A stretch of DNA of 35,178 bases. Source: Bacteroidota bacterium (GTDB lineage: Bacteria; Bacteroidota; Bacteroidia; UKL13-3). The position numbers and the translations under genes are program-made. Positions 35,129 to 35,178 of this stretch are shown piece by piece. The notes below the pieces were generated by a model. That model did no database searches. It worked only from the letters and a program-made list of their open reading frames with translations, and had not been told where the DNA came from. The DNA is taken from positions 1-35,178 of the forward strand of contig CANGGG010000031.1 in NCBI GenBank assembly GCA_947453415.1, read 5' to 3'. Each line of letters opens with the position of its first letter. The first letter of the stretch is position 1.

Positions 35129-35178
35129 TTATGCTTTAATAGCCCAACGTAACTTGGCAGAACGTGCTCTTGGGTTAC
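35129..35178 (-). CDS. rsmH: 16S rRNA m4C1402 methyltransferase, C-terminal end (partial)
   Basis: The minus strand enters the window in a frame that reads NPRARSAKLRWAIKA and stops at TAA (35129-35131). NPR(A/S)RSAKLR is the highly conserved C-terminus of RsmH (MraW), which methylates C1402 of 16S rRNA. Only 15 codons are present, so the call rests on this motif alone. In many Bacteroidota rsmH is followed by ftsL and other division genes; here the next gene is the PUL regulator. Confidence 0.72.
   Translation of the reverse strand, partial: NPRARSAKLRWAIKA

Overview
The window looks like part of a low-GC Bacteroidota chromosome. The support is a SusC/SusD pair, a type IX (T9SS type A) C-terminal sorting domain, a reg_prop/Y_Y_Y membrane regulator, and repeated matches to the Bacteroidota promoter box TAnnTTTG. 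The genus cannot be fixed from the sequence. There are no rRNA or tRNA genes, no CRISPR array and no intact mobile element.

Layout, left to right. (1) 1-146: the 3' end of an IS3-family element (transposase C-terminus plus right terminal repeat). (2) 183-5072, minus strand: fatty-acid/phospholipid initiation cluster DUF177(yceD)-rpmF-plsX-fabH-accB-accC, with terminator-like hairpins between some genes. (3) 5304-10359, plus strand: three-gene type I secretion/efflux operon (ABC transporter, HlyD-type adaptor, TolC-type outer-membrane protein); the ABC ATPase has lost several catalytic motifs. (4) 15400-10366, minus strand: a very tight six-gene run with gaps of 2-12 bp: isocitrate dehydrogenase, an 80-aa coiled-coil protein, a 57-aa membrane protein, a DUF6671-like zinc-ribbon protein, dihydroorotase and an SbtA-type sodium/bicarbonate transporter. 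A CbbR/CmpR-like LysR regulator is divergent from it (15493-16416). Immediately downstream of that regulator lies a 15-codon remnant of a second sbtA gene. (5) 16536-20159, minus strand: adenine deaminase, imidazolonepropionase (HutI) and a RelE/ParE-type toxin-antitoxin pair. (6) 20266-35059, minus strand: GH97 alpha-glucosidase, a 529-bp non-coding stretch of degenerate repeats and gene debris, then a polysaccharide utilisation locus (PUL) of SusC, SusD, a T9SS-sorted double beta-sandwich protein, a GH30_3-like lipoprotein and a GH30_1-like enzyme, with a propeller-sensor regulator upstream. (7) 35129-35178: the last codons of rsmH.

How the parts work together. The PUL probably handles a beta-1,6-containing glucan. 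The GH30_3-like lipoprotein would cut at the surface, SusCD would import the products and the GH30_1-like enzyme would trim them in the periplasm; the 1086-residue regulator is the likely sensor. The icd-to-sbtA run is the most novel arrangement. It puts a 2-oxoglutarate- and CO2-producing enzyme, pyrimidine synthesis (a bicarbonate consumer) and a bicarbonate importer in one apparent transcript, opposite a LysR regulator whose cyanobacterial relatives sense carbon status. That functional link is inference; the gene order and spacing are read directly from the sequence.
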